In this document: positions 1 through 14,500 of the stretch, one piece after another
Position numbering within the stretch: the first letter of the stretch is position 1
Layout: each line of letters starts with the position of its first letter
DNA from: Letharia columbiana
Lineage: Eukaryota; Ascomycota; Lecanoromycetes; Lecanorales; Parmeliaceae
Length of the DNA: 64,000 nucleotides
Assembly (NCBI RefSeq): GCF_014066305.1
Contig: NW_023501044.1
Span: forward strand, 558,001-622,000
Direction: 5' to 3'
The notes under the pieces: model-generated
Databases searched by the model: none
The model's input: the letters and a program-made list of their open reading frames with translations, nothing else
Told to the model about the DNA's origin: nothing
Program-made: the position numbers and the translations under genes

Positions 1-149
1 TTTTAATAATTGCGGACGCTAATTTATTTACCCGCGGTGTCTAATTAAAAAGCGTAGATTTAATAAATTAATAATTAACTATATATATAAATTTAAGATT
101 TTCTAATTTAGCTCTATCTTATTCTATTATATATACTAATAATTTTTTA
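1..149 (-). repeat. RIP-mutated terminal block of repeat family A, inverted
   Basis: This block matches, in reverse orientation, the terminal sequence that opens the repeat copies at about 1815, 7348, 7624, 35488 and 38021. The shared stretch includes the reverse complement of the AAAGAATAAG terminus and the following AT-rich segment. Near-identical inverted blocks lie at 35345-35492 and 39635-39781. It is probably one end of an element extending left of the window. Confidence 0.6.
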
Positions 150-1810
150 AATTTTAATATAATTAATAATATAATAATTAGAATAATAATAAGAAATATT
201 ATATTTTTATTAGAATTATTAATAGATTAATTATATTTATTTAAACTTAATTCTTATTTTCTTTATTATTCTAATTTCTCTAAAATTTCTTATTTATTAA
301 AATAATTCTAATATTATCTAAAAGTTCTTTTAAAACTAATTAAATAATATATATTATATATATATTATATTATAAATAATTTAAAAATTTAAATTCTCTA
401 ATATTAAGTAAATTATTTATTATAAAATAAAAAGATAAATAATTAAATCTTTAAAAAGTATATTATTATTATTAGCGTTATTAATTATAAATTTAAATAT
501 ATAAATCTTAATCTTATATTTCTTAAAAATTAAATTTATAATATCTATAAATTTATAATTAATATATTTATTCTTAATATATTTATAATCTATAAGAATC
601 TTATATTATTATTAATTAATATTAATAAAAAAAAATTATTATAAATAATTAGTATTTATAATATTCTTTAATAATCTTAACTTTAGCTCTATAGCTTTTC
701 TTATTAATTAATTCTTTATAATAAATTTTAATTTTAATTATATATTAAAATCGAAATAATATAAGAATTATAAAATTATTAATAATTATAAATAAAATAT
801 TAATATTTATAATTTAACGATAAAATTATTTTAAAAAGTTTTTATATATAAACTTTCGATTTTTTAATATTATAAAAAAATCTTAATATTATCTTTTCTA
901 GAGTAAATAATAAATTTTTAATTTTTTATTTATTATTCTATTTATTAATAATTTATATTATCTAATTTAAAAATATATCTAATTTCTATAATTATTAATT
1001 AAATTCGTTTTTTATAAATTAATTAAATTAGATTTTTTAATATATCTCTTAAATTTAATATATATTATTATATTATTTATTCTATAATCTATAAATAAGT
1101 AGATTAAAATCTTATTATAAGAATAATATATAATATATCTAGAATTACCGAGTATATATTTATTAAATTATATTTATTTCTAAGATTTTTTAATTTTTAA
1201 ATCTTAATAAATAGACTAATAATCGCTATTAAATTTAAATTAATTCTATATAATTTATATTATCTTTATTTATTATTAAATTTTTTATTTTTTATTATTA
1301 ATATTAAAAAGAAAGTAAGATTTATTATTATTTTTATATTAAAATATTATTAGTTAAGAAAGCTAGATTTATATTAAATAGAGATTTAAATAATATCTTA
1401 AAATTAAAACGTTTAAAGAGAAATTAAAAGAAAATTAAAAATTAAAAATAAAATAGAATTAATATTTAATATATAAATTCTATCTTCTTATTATAATAGA
1501 AACTTATATCGCTTTAATAATATATCGCTATATTATTCTTAATATTTTAAATTAAAAATTAATTCTTTCTAATTAATATTATAATTAATAATTATATATT
1601 TAAAAATATATAATAATATTCATATAGAATTAATATTAATTTAATTAATTTAAAACTCTAATTAATCTAGCTATTAACGCTTTTTTCTATAATATAATAT
1701 ATACTTAATTCGCTTTAATACTATTTATTCACTATTATATTATTTTAAATATTAAAATTAAAAATTAATTTTTTTTTAGTTAATATATTAATTATTAGCT
1801 ATATTAATAA
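150..1810. repeat. Extremely AT-rich RIP-degraded repeat, inverted copy of 17.93-19.71 kb
   Basis: There is no open reading frame of note and very few G or C. Read in reverse complement it aligns along its length with about 17930-19710: around 1321-1380 against 18377-18470, 1561-1700 against 18058-18180, and 180-420 against 19440-19680. The remaining cytosines sit mostly in CpG or CpT and not CpA, as expected after RIP. It is presumably a dead transposon body, but no protein domain can be read. Confidence 0.7.
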
Positions 1811-1814
1811 GAAT

Positions 1815-4248
1815 TAGTATATATAAAAGAATAAGGTAGGGCTGAGCTTGAAAACCTTGAATTTGTATGTGTAGTCAATCATTAATTCGAGTTCGCTACG
1901 CTCTTTGGTTAGACCGGCTAAGTTAGCCCGATAGCCCTCCCGCGCTTCCCTCATCAAAAATTTGTATATAGAAGTTTTACACTTTGAAGTACTCAGCTTG
2001 CGATATATATAGTTACTTCATAATTCCTCAAATTGTAGAGCTCGCTTTACGCTTTCTAACGCTGTAAAAATTATGAAGTTTGACCTACTATTGGTGGATT
2101 AAATGGATATTCAAATATGGTAGTCATGGTAGTTACACCAGACGCGTCCGGGATCGGATAATAATCCTTCCACCTATTTGTTATTCTTCCACCATTCTAT
2201 CAATTCTACCAATTCTACCAATTCCACCAATATAAACACAATCGTCTTCGGTACCCCTCGCCCAATTAGAGCCCCTTACTGACGCCCCCAGGCCACCCCT
2301 CGGCGAATCCGCTACTGCTGGCAATCGAGGCCGCAAGCGAGCCCAACAGCTACCTACTACTGCTCATAAACGCGTTGAAAGGCCCTCAAAAAGAGTCCGG
2401 TTCAGGCACGTACACCCCTTTTGCCCGCCTCTTAGAGGCCCTACTAACACCCCCAGGCCACCCCTCGGCGAATCCGCTACTACTGGCAATCCAGGCCGCA
2501 AGCGAGCCTAACAGCTACCTACTACTGCTCATAAACGCGTTGGAAGGCCCTCAAAAAGAGCCCGAACGGATTCATAGCCATCGTCCTCCTCTATATACTC
2601 CTCCCAAGCCAGCGATACTCGACCAGCCGCTCAGTCAACACTACCTACCCTATCAACTCAGCAATCCACTCAGTCAGATCGTCAGCCAGTCACTCAGTTA
2701 TCCACTCAGTCAGCCACTTAGCTAGCCACTCAGTCTGATACTCTACAAGAGGAGGAGTAAGAGGAGGAACTACAACAGGCAAATGCGGAGAACACTGCGG
2801 AGAAACCAAGCGGCAACAAGGCCACCATCGTCAAGAACACGGCTCAGCTCTCCAAGATCCCACGTCATATCAGTTATCCACTCAGTCAGCCACTCAGCTA
2901 GCCACTCAGTCTGATACTCTACAAGAGGAGGAGCAAGAGGAGGAACTACAACAGGCAAATGCGGAGAACACTGCGGAGAAACCAAGCCGCAACAAGGCCC
3001 CCAGCACCAAGAACACGGCTCAGCTCTCCAAGATCCCACGTCATATGCTCTCCACGGTTCCACATCAAATCATCACTCAGCAAGCGGAGAACACCACTGC
3101 AACTTAGCCTATCATCCCTACTACATTAAGGAGTAAGAGGAGGAACTACAACAGGCAAATGCGGAGAACACTGCGGAGAACACTATGGAGAACACTGCGG
3201 AGAAACCAAGCGGCAACAAGGCCACCATCGTCAAGAACACGGCTCAGCTCTCCAAGATCCCACGTCATATGCTCTCCACGGTTCCACATCAAATCATCAC
3301 TCAGCAAGCGGAGAACACCACTGCAACTTGGCCTTCTCCCTAATTAAGAAGAAAGAGAAAAAAAAAAAAGAAAAGGAAAAACGGGAAAAAAAAAACGAAA
3401 AAACCCCCCCCCCAAAAAAAACACCCCCCCCGTTCCACATCAAATCATCACTCAGCAAGCGGAGAACACCACTGCAACTGGGTTACTTGGCCTGTCATCC
3501 CCACTACATTGAGGAGTAAGAGGAGGAACTACAACAGGCAAATGCGGAGAACACTGCGGAGAAACCAAGCGGCAACAAGGCCACCATCGTCAAGAACACG
3601 GCTCAGCTCTCCAAGATCCCACGTCATATCAGTCATCCACTCAGTCAGCCACTCAGCTAGCCACTCAGTCTGATACTCTACAAGAGAAGGAGTAAGAGAA
3701 GGAACTACAACAGGCAAATGCGGAGAACACTGCGGAGAAACCAAGCGGCAACAAGGCCCCCAGCACCAAGAACACGGCTCAGCTCTCCAAGATCCCACGT
3801 CATATGCTCTCCACGGTTCCACATCAAATCATCACTCCGGAACGATGCATATTTGGACGAATTGAAACCGTCCGATGTCTACAGCTATTTCATTATTCGA
3901 AAAATTTCACTGCGGCAGGAGATATTGTGGGATTCACACCACTAATTGGCACGTTGTCTCCATTTCTTTCCGGTATTTCGATACTTCTTGCCATAAGGAT
4001 ATGGCCTTTCTCTGTTTTTTATAAGCAATTATTACACCTTCCTAATTAGGCCTTAGCGCGCCTCTCTCCGCATATATATACCTATATACTACATAGATTA
4101 AATTAATTTTATAGTGGTGGAAGTAGGTTAAAAACGTATAGCAAGCGATCAGAGTTCGATTTAACTTAGGGCTAGGGCTAAAATTCGATTTAACTTAGAA
4201 AAATCCAACTTTATAAATTTAATTCATGGGCCTTTACTTGTATATATT
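1815..4248 (+). repeat. Repeat family A, lightly mutated copy with tandem internal units
   Basis: This is the best preserved copy of a roughly 2.4-kb non-coding repeat. It opens with AGTATATATAAAAGAATAAG and ends near ATGGGCCTTTACTTG. Inside are a 9-bp microsatellite-like array (ACCAATTCT, around 2195-2230), two copies of a block containing GGCCACCCCTCGGCGAATCC (about 2290 and 2457), a CCACTCAG-type array (about 2640-2740), and tandem units of about 180-200 bp beginning GGAGGAACTACAACAGGCAA (about 2763, 2938, 3140, 3525 and 3702). Short open frames on both strands are by-products of the units. No transposase is recognisable, so it is probably non-autonomous. Confidence 0.8.
3348..3432. other. 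Homopolymer-rich tract inside the tandem array (possible assembly error)
   Basis: Runs of A, G/A and C replace the part of a tandem unit that in the sister units reads through to CTACATTAAGGAGTAAGAGG. After the tract the sequence re-enters another unit at GTTCCACATC. This looks like low-quality consensus or gap filling in a repeat. A second, larger tract of the same character lies at about 41580-41956. Confidence 0.55.
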
Positions 4249-7200
4249 AATATTTTAAAAATATTAAATTAATCTTTTTAGATATTAATATAAAATTAAA
4301 ATTTAATTTAAGCGCTTTAATAATATAATTAATTAAATTAACTACTATCTAAATCTTTTATATATAAAATTAAATCTTTTATAACATTAAGATTATTTTT
4401 AAATCTCGAGATTTTTCTTATTAATATATCTTTCTCTTATTTAAGTAATATTATAATATCTTTTATTTAAACGTTAAATTATTAAAATATTATATTCTTC
4501 GCTTTTAATTAAAAGATTTTATCTTTAAATTAATATTTTTAATCTTATTAATCGAGAGTCGAATTTAATCTCGATATTAGAGAAAAATAACTCTTCTTTT
4601 TATAAACTTTAATTTATAGATCTAAACTTATTAATATTATTAGAATAAATTCTAAATTATAATAAAGTTATAACTCGAAGAGAAGAACTTATTAAATAGA
4701 TATATTAGATATTATAGCGTATAATAGATATAAGTAAGAGTAAAATTTCATAATAAATAAAAGAGAAAATTTTAAATTTATAAATAAGTTACGAGTAGCT
4801 CGCGCGAGCTAACGTCGTTAAATTAAATTAAATTTTCTTTATTCTCGATAAGATACTAATATATACTAAGTATATTTCTTTTATTTCGAACGAGATATAT
4901 ATACTTAGTATCTACTTATCTCTATTAAACTTTTTTTACTTCTATCGAGCTATAAGTCTAGTTATATAACGAGTACTCTCGAGACGAGTTATAGCTCGAT
5001 AGAGGTAAAGAAAAGTTCGATAGAGATAAAACTTCGATATATGCTCGCTTTATCTCGGATAAACTTATAGTATATATTAAACGTATCTCTTTTATCTTAA
5101 ATAAACTTAAATTAAGTTTAAAATAATATTAGTACTTTAAAAGAGAATATAGATATATATTATATATATATCTTAATCTTCGTAATCTACTATATAGAAC
5201 GAATAGATTAATTCTCTAAAATCTCTATAAAGTTAAATTCTAAGTATAGTATAAAATTAGATAACTAAGATTTATATTTTAATAATATATATTAAGTATA
5301 TACTTTTATTATAAATAAGTTATCTCGCGCGAGCTAATATCGTTAAATTAAATTTAATTTTCTTTATCTCTAATAAGATGCTAGTATATATTAAGTATAT
5401 TCTTTTTATTTTAAATAAGAAATATATAAGAGAATTTTAGACTAGAAGTTTTTAAGCTATATATATACTATCTTAACTATCTTACGCTAAGAATTTACTT
5501 TCGAATCTTCGAATCGTAATTTTCGAGATTTTAATATCTCTTAGAATAACGATATATCTTAGTTTATTAAGATATATTAATATATATATTAAAACTTTTA
5601 ATCTCTTATAAATAAATAAATAATAATAATTAGAAAAAAATGTATATATAAGAGTTATAAAGAATTATATAAAGAATAAATTTTATATATAAAAAATTTT
5701 AATTTAATAAATATATATAAAGTTATTATATATATTCGTAGATTTCATTATTAGTATAATTACTAGTCGAAAAGATATAATATAATATAAGATATTAATC
5801 TATTATATTATACTCTAATATAATATAGATTATTAAGATTTATAGAATCTTATATCTAGTATAATATAAAATCTTAACGATATATATTATAATATAATAT
5901 ATCTATAAGATTATATTATAATATAATATATATATAAAATATTTTAATTAAGATTTTTATATTTAGAAGTAGTTATTCTAATTATTATTCTAATTAATAA
6001 TTACGTTAAATTAATAAGATATAGAATTAAATATAATTATATTTTATTACTTTATATATATAAAAGAAAGCGAGCTATATCTACTAATAATAAGAAAAGC
6101 TTATCTTCTCTTAATATTAGTCGTATAAAATTTGCTAATACTTTATAATTAAAGTCGTCGACGATAATTTTATACGTCTATTACGTATTTTTAATATTAT
6201 TATCTAATATAAAATTATACGTATTATAATTATAGCCTTTTTATTAAATCGTTAATTTAGAAAAGTTAATATATTTCTTAGTATTCTCTTAAAAATATCG
6301 TAGTTTAATATAATAAGTTATATTTCTTTAAGCTATCTTCTCGCGATATATAAAAAAAAGATTAGATATAGAAAGTATATAAAAGTATATTTAATAATTC
6401 TAGAATAAATTAACGATATCTATAATAATAATTAAAATTAAAAATTAGATATATTTAAATAAGAGATAGCTTTATATTATTTATATAATAGTAATAATAA
6501 TAATTAAGATTAAAATATTAACTTAGATAACGTAGCTTTTATAATAAACTTTTTATTATTATATATTAAATTAATTATATATAAATAAAAATTTATAATT
6601 CTATTTTCTAGATATAATTATATTTAATATTTTAAGATTTTTATAATAGCTCGATATTTATTAGCTAGCGTATTAATATTATTATATCTAAACTACGATA
6701 GCGCTTATTATTAAATTTTATATTACGCTTTTAAGTAATTTAAAAAATAAGATCTACTTAATTATTAACGCGTATAATAAAATTATTCTTAATACTTATA
6801 TTTTATTTAACTTCGATATTATCTATTCTCTTCTAATTCGAGCTCTTATCTTTATTTATATATATAATAATTCGCGTAATAAGCGAAACTTTAAACTTCT
6901 TCGCAATTACGCTCGCGTACTTTTTTTATATAATATTATTAAAATATAAGTCTACTAGAATAATAACTAGAACTAAAAATTACTTATTATTTATCTATTT
7001 TATTTTATTTAATTTATTTAAAAGCTTATTTCTATTATAATAACGATATATTAATATATTTAATTTTATATTTTTTAATAATTATAACGTAATTAATAAT
7101 TAAGATATTAGCTTTCTTTATTTTCTTAACTAGTTTCTTCTTAAATATAAATATATCTATTCGCTATCGCGATCTTTTAATATTTTTATTTTAACTAAAC

Positions 7201-7347
7201 TTATTCTTCGCTTTTTATTTTAATTAAGAATTTAATTACTATTTAATTAATTTATATTAAAACTCTTTAATATCGCTATTATTATTAATATTTAATATTT
7301 ATTATAATAAATTATTAAACTTAATCTCTTTTACTTTAATTATTATT
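4249..7347. repeat. RIP-degraded AT-rich repeats
   Basis: No gene is visible. About 4850-5160 is a mutated fold-back repeat whose right half is the RIP version of 41045-41240. About 5440-5950 matches the reverse complement of 21560-21920, suggesting copies of one terminal repeat in opposite orientation. About 6360-7340 matches 13100-14090 directly. Residual C and G lie mainly in CG and GC contexts. Confidence 0.7.
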
Positions 7348-7623
7348 AGTATATATAAAAGAATAAGATAGAGTTAAGCTATAAAATCTTAAATTTATAT
7401 ATATAACTAATTATAAATTTAGAATTACTACGCTCTTTAATTAGACCGACTAAGTTAGCCCGCTAGCCCTTTCAAGCTTCCTTATTAAAAATTTATATAT
7501 AGAAGTTTTACACTTTAAAGTACTTAGCTTGCGATATATATAGTTACTTTATAATTCCTTAAATTATAGAGCTCGCTTTACGCTTTCTAACGCTGTAAAA
7601 ATTATGAAGTTTAGCCTACTATC
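7348..7623 (+). repeat. RIP-mutated 5' end of repeat family A
   Basis: The same first 275 bp as the copy at 1815, but with widespread C-to-T and G-to-A changes (for example GGTAGGGCTGAGCTTG becomes GATAGAGTTAAGCTAT). It directly abuts a nearly unmutated second copy of the same end at 7624, so two copies of very different mutational age lie head to tail. Confidence 0.75.
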
Positions 7624-9910
7624 AGTATATATAAAAGAATAAGGTAGGGCTGAGCTTGGAAACCTTGAATTTGTATGTGCAGCCAATCATCAATTCGGGG
7701 TTATTACGCCTTTTGGCTAGACTGACTGAGTCAGCCCGCTAGCCCTCCCGAGCTCCCTCATCAAAAATTTGTGTGTAGAAGTTTTACACTCTGAAATAAC
7801 CAGCTCCCTACGGATGCTGTTTCTTCATAATTTCGTAAATTGTAGAACTCGGTGTGCGCTTTCTAACGCTGTAAAAATAATGAAGTTTGGCCTACTATTG
7901 GTGGATGAAATGAACATTCAAATATGGTAGTCATGGTAGTCACACCAGACGCGTCCGGGATCGGATAATAATCCTTCCACCTGTTTGTTATTCTTCCATT
8001 ATTCTACCAATTCTACCAATTCTACCAATTCTACCAATTCCACCAATATGAACACAATCGTCTTCGGTACCCCTCGCCCAATTAGAGCCCCTTACTGACG
8101 CCCCCAGGCCACCCCTCGGCGAATCCGCTACTGCTGGCAATCGAGGCCGCAAGCGAGCCCAACAGCTACCTACTACTGCACCAACTACTCATAAACGCGT
8201 TGGAAGGCCCTCAAAAAGAGCCCGAACGGATACGTCCTCACCTACATACTCCTCCCAAGCCAGCGGTAGGTGGGTTAAACTGACATTCAAATATAGTCAC
8301 ATCAGACGCGTCCGGGATCGGATAATAATCCTTCCACCTATTTGTGTAACTATTCTTCTTCCACCATTCTACCAATTCTACTAATTCTACCAATTCTACC
8401 AATTCCACCAATATAAACACATTTACCCTCGGTACCCTCGCACTCAGTTAAATAAGAGGAGGATCTACAACAGGCGAATGCGGAGAACACTACGGAGAAC
8501 ATTGCGGAGACAGTCATCAGCAGCAGTGACACAACAGGCCTACTCTCCACAATCTCACACCAATCCACTCAGCCAGTGCAAGAGAAGTCAATACAGCAGG
8601 CGAATACGGAGAATACTGCGGAGAAACCAAGCGGCAACAAGGCCCCCAGCACCAAGAACACGGCTCAGCTCTCCAAGATCCCATATTATATACTCTCCAC
8701 GGTTTCACATCAAATCATCACTCAGCAAGCGGAGAACACCACTGCAACTTGCCCTATTATCTCCACTACATTAAGGAGTAAGAGGAGGAACTACAACAGG
8801 CGAATGCGGAGAACACTGCGGAGAACATTGCGGAGACAATCATCAGCAGCAGTGACACAACAGGCCTACTCTCCACGATCTCACACCAATCCACTCAGCC
8901 AGTGCAAGAGAAGTCAATACAGCAGGCGAATGCGGAGAACACTACGGAGAAACCAAGCGGCAACAAGGCCCCCAGCACCAAGAACACGGCTCAGCTCTCC
9001 AAAATCCCACGTCATATACTCTCCACGGTTCCACATCAAATCATCACTCAACAAGCGGAGAACACCACTGCAACTTAGCCTATCATCCCCACTACATTAA
9101 GAAGTAAGAGGAGGAACTACAACAGGCAAATGCGGAGAACACTGCGGAGAACACTATGGAGAACACTGCGGAGAAACCAAGCGGCAACAAGGCCCCCAGC
9201 ACCAAGAACACGGCTCAGCTCTCCAAGATCCCACGTCATATGCTCTCCACGGTTCCACATCAAATCATCACTCAGCAAGCGGAGAACACCACTGCAACTT
9301 AGCCTGTCATCCCCACTACATTAAGGAGTAAGAGGAGGAACTACAACAGGCAAATACGGAGAACACTGCGGAGAAACCAAGCGGCAACAAGGCCACCATC
9401 GTCAAGAACACGGCTCAGCTCTCCAAGATCCCACGTCATATGCTCTCCACGGTTCCACATCAAATAATCACTCCGGAACGATGCATATTTGGACGAATTG
9501 AAACCGTCCGATGTCTACAGCTATTTCATTATTCGAAAAATTTCACTGCGGTAGGAGATATTGTGGGATTCACACCACTAATTGGCACGTTGTCTCCATT
9601 TCTTTCCGGTATTTCGATACTTCTTGCCATAAGGACATGGTCTTTCTCTGTTTTTTGTGGGCAATTATTATACCTTCCTAATTAGGCCTTAGCGCGCCTC
9701 TCTCCGCACATATGTGCCTGTATACTATATAGATTAAATTAATTTTGTAGTGGTGGAAGTAGGTTAAAAACGCATAGCAAGCGATCAGAGTTCGATTTAA
9801 CTTAGGGCTAGGGCTAAAATTCGATTTGACTTAGAAAAATCCAACTCCATTTGACTTAGAAAAATGAAAAATCCAACTCCATGAATTTAATTCATGGGCC
9901 TTTACTTGTT
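7624..9910 (+). repeat. Repeat family A, second lightly mutated copy
   Basis: It has the same order of parts as the 1815-4248 copy: terminal block, ACCAATTCT array (about 8010-8045 and again about 8370-8410), tandem units beginning near 8456, 8783, 9109 and 9331, a right segment containing TTGGACGAATTGAAACCGTC (about 9488), and the end ATGGGCCTTTACTTG. Some units carry an extra segment (about 8505-8575 and 8835-8905) absent from the first copy. A short frame at 9440-9685 is nearly the same as one at 3804-4049, but this reflects recent duplication and is not evidence of a gene. Confidence 0.8.
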
Positions 9911-11520
9911 AGTAGATTAAATGAATATTCAAATATAATAGTTATGGTAGTTATACCAGACGCGTCCGGAATCGGATAATAATAATCCTTCCACCTATTT
10001 GTTATTCTTTCACTATTCTACCAATTCTATTAATTCTACTAATTCTATCAATTCCACCAATATGAATACAATCGTCTTCGGTACCCCTCGCCCAATTAGA
10101 GCCCCTTACTAACGCCTTCAGGCCACCCCTCGACGAATCCGCTACTGCTGGTAATCGAGGCCGCAAGCGAGCTCAATAGCTACCTATTACTACTTATAAA
10201 CGCGTTGAAAGGCCCTTAAAAAGAGCCCGAACGGATATGTCTTCCCCTATATACTCCTCCTAAGCCAGCGATAGGTGGATTAAACTAACATTCAAATATT
10301 GTAGTCACACCAAACGCGTCCGGGATCGGATAATAATCCTTCCACCTATTTGTGTAATTATTCTTCTTCCACCATTCTACCAATTCTACCATTTCTACCA
10401 ATTCTATCATTTCTACCAATTCTACCAATTCCACCAATATGAACACATTTACCCTCGGTACCCTCGCACTCAGTTGAACAAGAGGAGGAACTACAACAGG
10501 CAAATGCGGAGAATACTGCGGAGAAACCAAGCGGCAATAAAGGCACCATCGTCAAAAACACGGCTCAGCTCTCCAAGATCCCACGTCATATGCTCTCCAC
10601 GGTTCCACATCAAATCATCACTCAGTAAGCGGAGAACACCACTACAACTTAGTCTGTCATCCCTACTGCATTAAGGAGTAAGAGGAGGAACTATAATAGG
10701 TAAATGCGGAGAACACTGCGGAGAAACCAAGCGGCAACAAGGCCACCATCGTTAAGAACACGGCTCAGCTCTCCAAGATCCCACGTTATATTAGTTATCC
10801 ATTTAGTCAGCCACTCAGCTAGCCACTCAGTCTGATACTCTACAAGAGGAGGAGTAAGAGGAGGAACTACAACAGGTAAATGCGGAGAACACTACGGAGA
10901 ACACTGCGGAGACACCAAGCGGCAACAAGGCCACCATCGTCAAGAACACGGCTCAGCTCTCCAAGATCCCACGTCAAATTATCACTCAGCAAGCGGAGAA
11001 CACCACTGCAACTTGGCCTGTTATCCCCACTGCACTGATATAGTATATCACTACAATGACGTTATAAGAGGAGGATCTACTGCGACGATCACAGTCAATT
11101 AGGCCTCTGCAGGAGGGATATCGGACGATGCATATTTGGACGAATTGAAACCGTCCGATGTCTTGCTCTGACAGCTATTTCATTATTCGAAAGATTTTAC
11201 TGCGGTAGGAGATAATGTGGGATTTACACCACTAATTGGCATGTTGTCTCCATTTCTTTCCGGTATTTCGATACTTCTTACCATAAGGACATGGCCTTTC
11301 TCTGTTTTTTGTGGGCAATTATTACGAATCAATCCTTCACACTCGATACACCTTCCTAATTAGGCCTTAGCGCGCCTCTCTCCGTATATATATATCTATA
11401 TATAGGTCAAAAACGCACAGCAAGCGATTAGAGTTCGATTTGACTTAGGGCTAGGGCTAAAATTCGATTTGACTTAGAAAAATCCAACTCCATGAATTTA
11501 ATTCATGGGCCTTTACTTGT
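9911..11520 (+). repeat. Repeat family A, third copy lacking its 5' terminal block
   Basis: It starts at the internal position equivalent to about 2092 of the first copy (TAGATTAAATGAATATTCAA) directly after the end of the previous copy, and runs to another ATGGGCCTTTACTTG end. Mutation is intermediate, with scattered C-to-T changes. Tandem units start near 10482, 10680 and 10855. A segment at about 11035-11115 is not in the other copies. Confidence 0.75.
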
Positions 11521-14500
11521 AAAAAGATAAATTAATAAATATATATAAAAGAATTAAAGGGCTTATACGAATATCTATAAATATTAAGCTATTCTTAATT
11601 TTAATTAAAGCTCGTTTTATTAAAAAGTGCGTTAATTCTAGTAAGTATCGATATTAGAAATAAAGAGGATATATATTATACGCTATTATAAGTATATTAT
11701 TATAAAATTTAACTTAAAGAATAATTATTTCTATAAAAGTAGTAAGACTTAAAAAATAAAAAAGTAAAAATAAAATATATAAAAATTTTAATAAGTTATA
11801 GTAGTTTAATATTAGTTAAATTAAGTAAAGATAATTACTTATTAGCTCGCTCTCTTAAATCTTTTATTTTTTAATCTATATAAATTATAATAATAATTAT
11901 AATTATTATAGAAATAGCTAAGATTATATTAGATAATAGCGCTTAATAAGCGTAATTCGCTTAAACTTAAATCTTTAAAATTAAAGAGAAAGTATTTTAT
12001 TAATATTTAATTTAAGCTAGACGATATAAAGTAATTTATAAATTTAATACGCGCGATAGATATTTAAACTTTTTTTTCTTCTTCTTTCTCTCTAAGACTT
12101 TCTTTTTATATTAACTCTTCTTATTATTAGACTATCTTCTTTATATATTAAACTTCTATTTAAATAATCTAATATTATTATAATTATATTAAAAGTATAA
12201 TATAGTTATTAAATTATATATTTATTTTTTATTTTTTAATGATTTTAAGTTAATATATAAATAGATCGCGTAAAGAGCTTAACTTATATACGCTTAATCT
12301 ACTATTAATAGCTCTTCGAAAAAGCTAATACTATTCTAGAGTACTAGATATAGCGTTAAAATAAAATCTTTATTAAATATTATTATCGCTTTAATTACTA
12401 TTATCGTCGCTTTAATAAATATTACCTCTACTTTAATAGATATCGTCTTTATTTTAATAGTATTAAAGTATTAATAAAAATTAGATAGTATATTTTTCTA
12501 ATTATTATTATATTTATTATATATAACTAATACGAGCTATAACTCGAGCTTTACGCGAGATTTATTATTATTAAAAATTAATTAATCTTATAATTTCGAA
12601 GCTTCTCTTTTAGCGTTTAATTCGTTAAATTATACTTAATTAAAATCTATTAAAGCGCTATTATATTTAAAGATTCGCTTTTAAAGTATTATATAAGATA
12701 ATGAAAGTTTTTCTAATTCGTTAATTTAAGAGTAAGTCTTTTATTATTATACTTTATAGTTAGCTCTAATAATCTCTATTTAAATAAATACTTATCTTTA
12801 TATAATATATAAAAAATAAATTATATTATAGAAAAAGAATTTAGATCTTATAATTATCTTAGTTAAGTCGTTTAGATTAAAGATAAAAATAAATTTATCT
12901 TTATATAATTTAATTAACTTATTAATTAATTATTATATATATAATTATAAGATATAATTATAAGATATAATTATATATTATTAATTATTTAAATAATTAT
13001 AAAAAGTGTAAAAGAAATGAAATTATATAATTAAGTACTTATAAACTTTTCTCTTCTAAGTATTTATTTTAATTTAGAATTTAATCGCTATCTAATTAAA
13101 AAAAAGGTAAAATATAAAAAGTATATAAAAGTATATTTAATAATTCTAGAATAAATTAATAATATCTATAATAATAATTAGAATTAAAAATTAGATATAC
13201 TCGAATAAAAGATAATTTTATATTACTTATATAATAATAAGAGTAATAATTAAGATTAAAGTTTAATTTAGATAGTATAACTTTTATAGTAGACTTTTCA
13301 TTACTATATATTAGATTAATTATATATTAATAAAGATTTATAATTTTATTTTTTAAGCGTAATCGCGTTTAATATTTTAAGATTTTTATAATAGCTTAAT
13401 ACTTATTAGTTAACGCGTTAATACTATTATATTTAAATTATAATAAAGCTTATTATTAAATTTTATATTACGCTTTTAAGTAGCTTAAAAGATAAAGTTT
13501 ACTTAATTATTAGCGCGTATAATAGAATTATTTTTAATACTTATACTCTATTTAATTTCGATATTATTTATTTTCTTCTAATTCGAGCTCTTATCTTTAT
13601 CTATATATATAATAATTTACGCGATAAATAAAACTCTAGACTTTCTCTAAATTATATTCGCGTATTTTTTTTTATATAATATTATTAAAATATAAGTCTA
13701 TTAGAATAATAACTAGAATTAAAAATTACTTATTATTTATCTATTATATTTTATCTAATTTTCTTAAGAGCTTACTTTTATTTTAATTACGATATATTAA
13801 TATATCTAGCTTTACACTTATTATAAGCTATAATATAATTAATAACTAATATATTAACTTTCTTTACTTTCTTAATTAATTTCTTCTTAAATATAAACGT
13901 ATTTATTCGCTATCGCGATTTCTTAATATTTTTATTTTTATTAAGCTTATTCTTCGCTTTTTATTTTAACTAAAAATCTAATTACCGTCTAATTAATTTA
14001 TATCGAGACTCTTTAATATTATTATTATTATTAATATTTAATATCTATTATAATAAATTATTAAATTTAATATCTTCTATTTTAATCGCTATAAAAAGAA
14101 AAATTAATAGATATATATAAAAAAATTAAAGAATTTATATAAATATCTATAAATACTAAGCTATACTTAATTTTAATTAATATTTATTTTATTAAAAAGT
14201 ATATTAATTCTAGTAAGTATCGAAATTAGAAATATAGAGAATATATATTATATACTATTTTAATTATAGTTTTTAAATTAAAAGAATAATTATTTATATA
14301 AAGAAAAGAAAATAAAAACGAAATACGCGAAAATTTTAATAAATTATAATAATTTTATTTTAATTAAGTTAGATAAAGATAATTATTTATTAATTCGCTC
14401 TTTTAGATATCTTATCTTTTAATCTATATAAGCTATAATAATAACTATAAATATTATAAAAGTAGATAAGATCGTACTAGATAATAGCGCTTAATAAATA

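Noticed and set aside
2375..4049. Short frames (60-120 codons) on both strands, rich in Arg, Ser and Pro, some repeated in several copies
   Set aside because: They follow the tandem units of a repeat; the same DNA gives frames on opposite strands, and the RIP-mutated copies destroy them. No domain is seen.
4165..4185. Telomere-like TTAGGGCTAGGGCTAA and a CTAGCC run near 55490
   Set aside because: Neither is a true TTAGGG array; the first is part of the family A right end and recurs in each copy, and the second is only three units in an intergenic region.
8238..10674. Frames with runs such as LVELVELVEL and repeated MRRTLRR starts
   Set aside because: They are translations of the 9-bp ACCAATTCT array and the family A tandem units.
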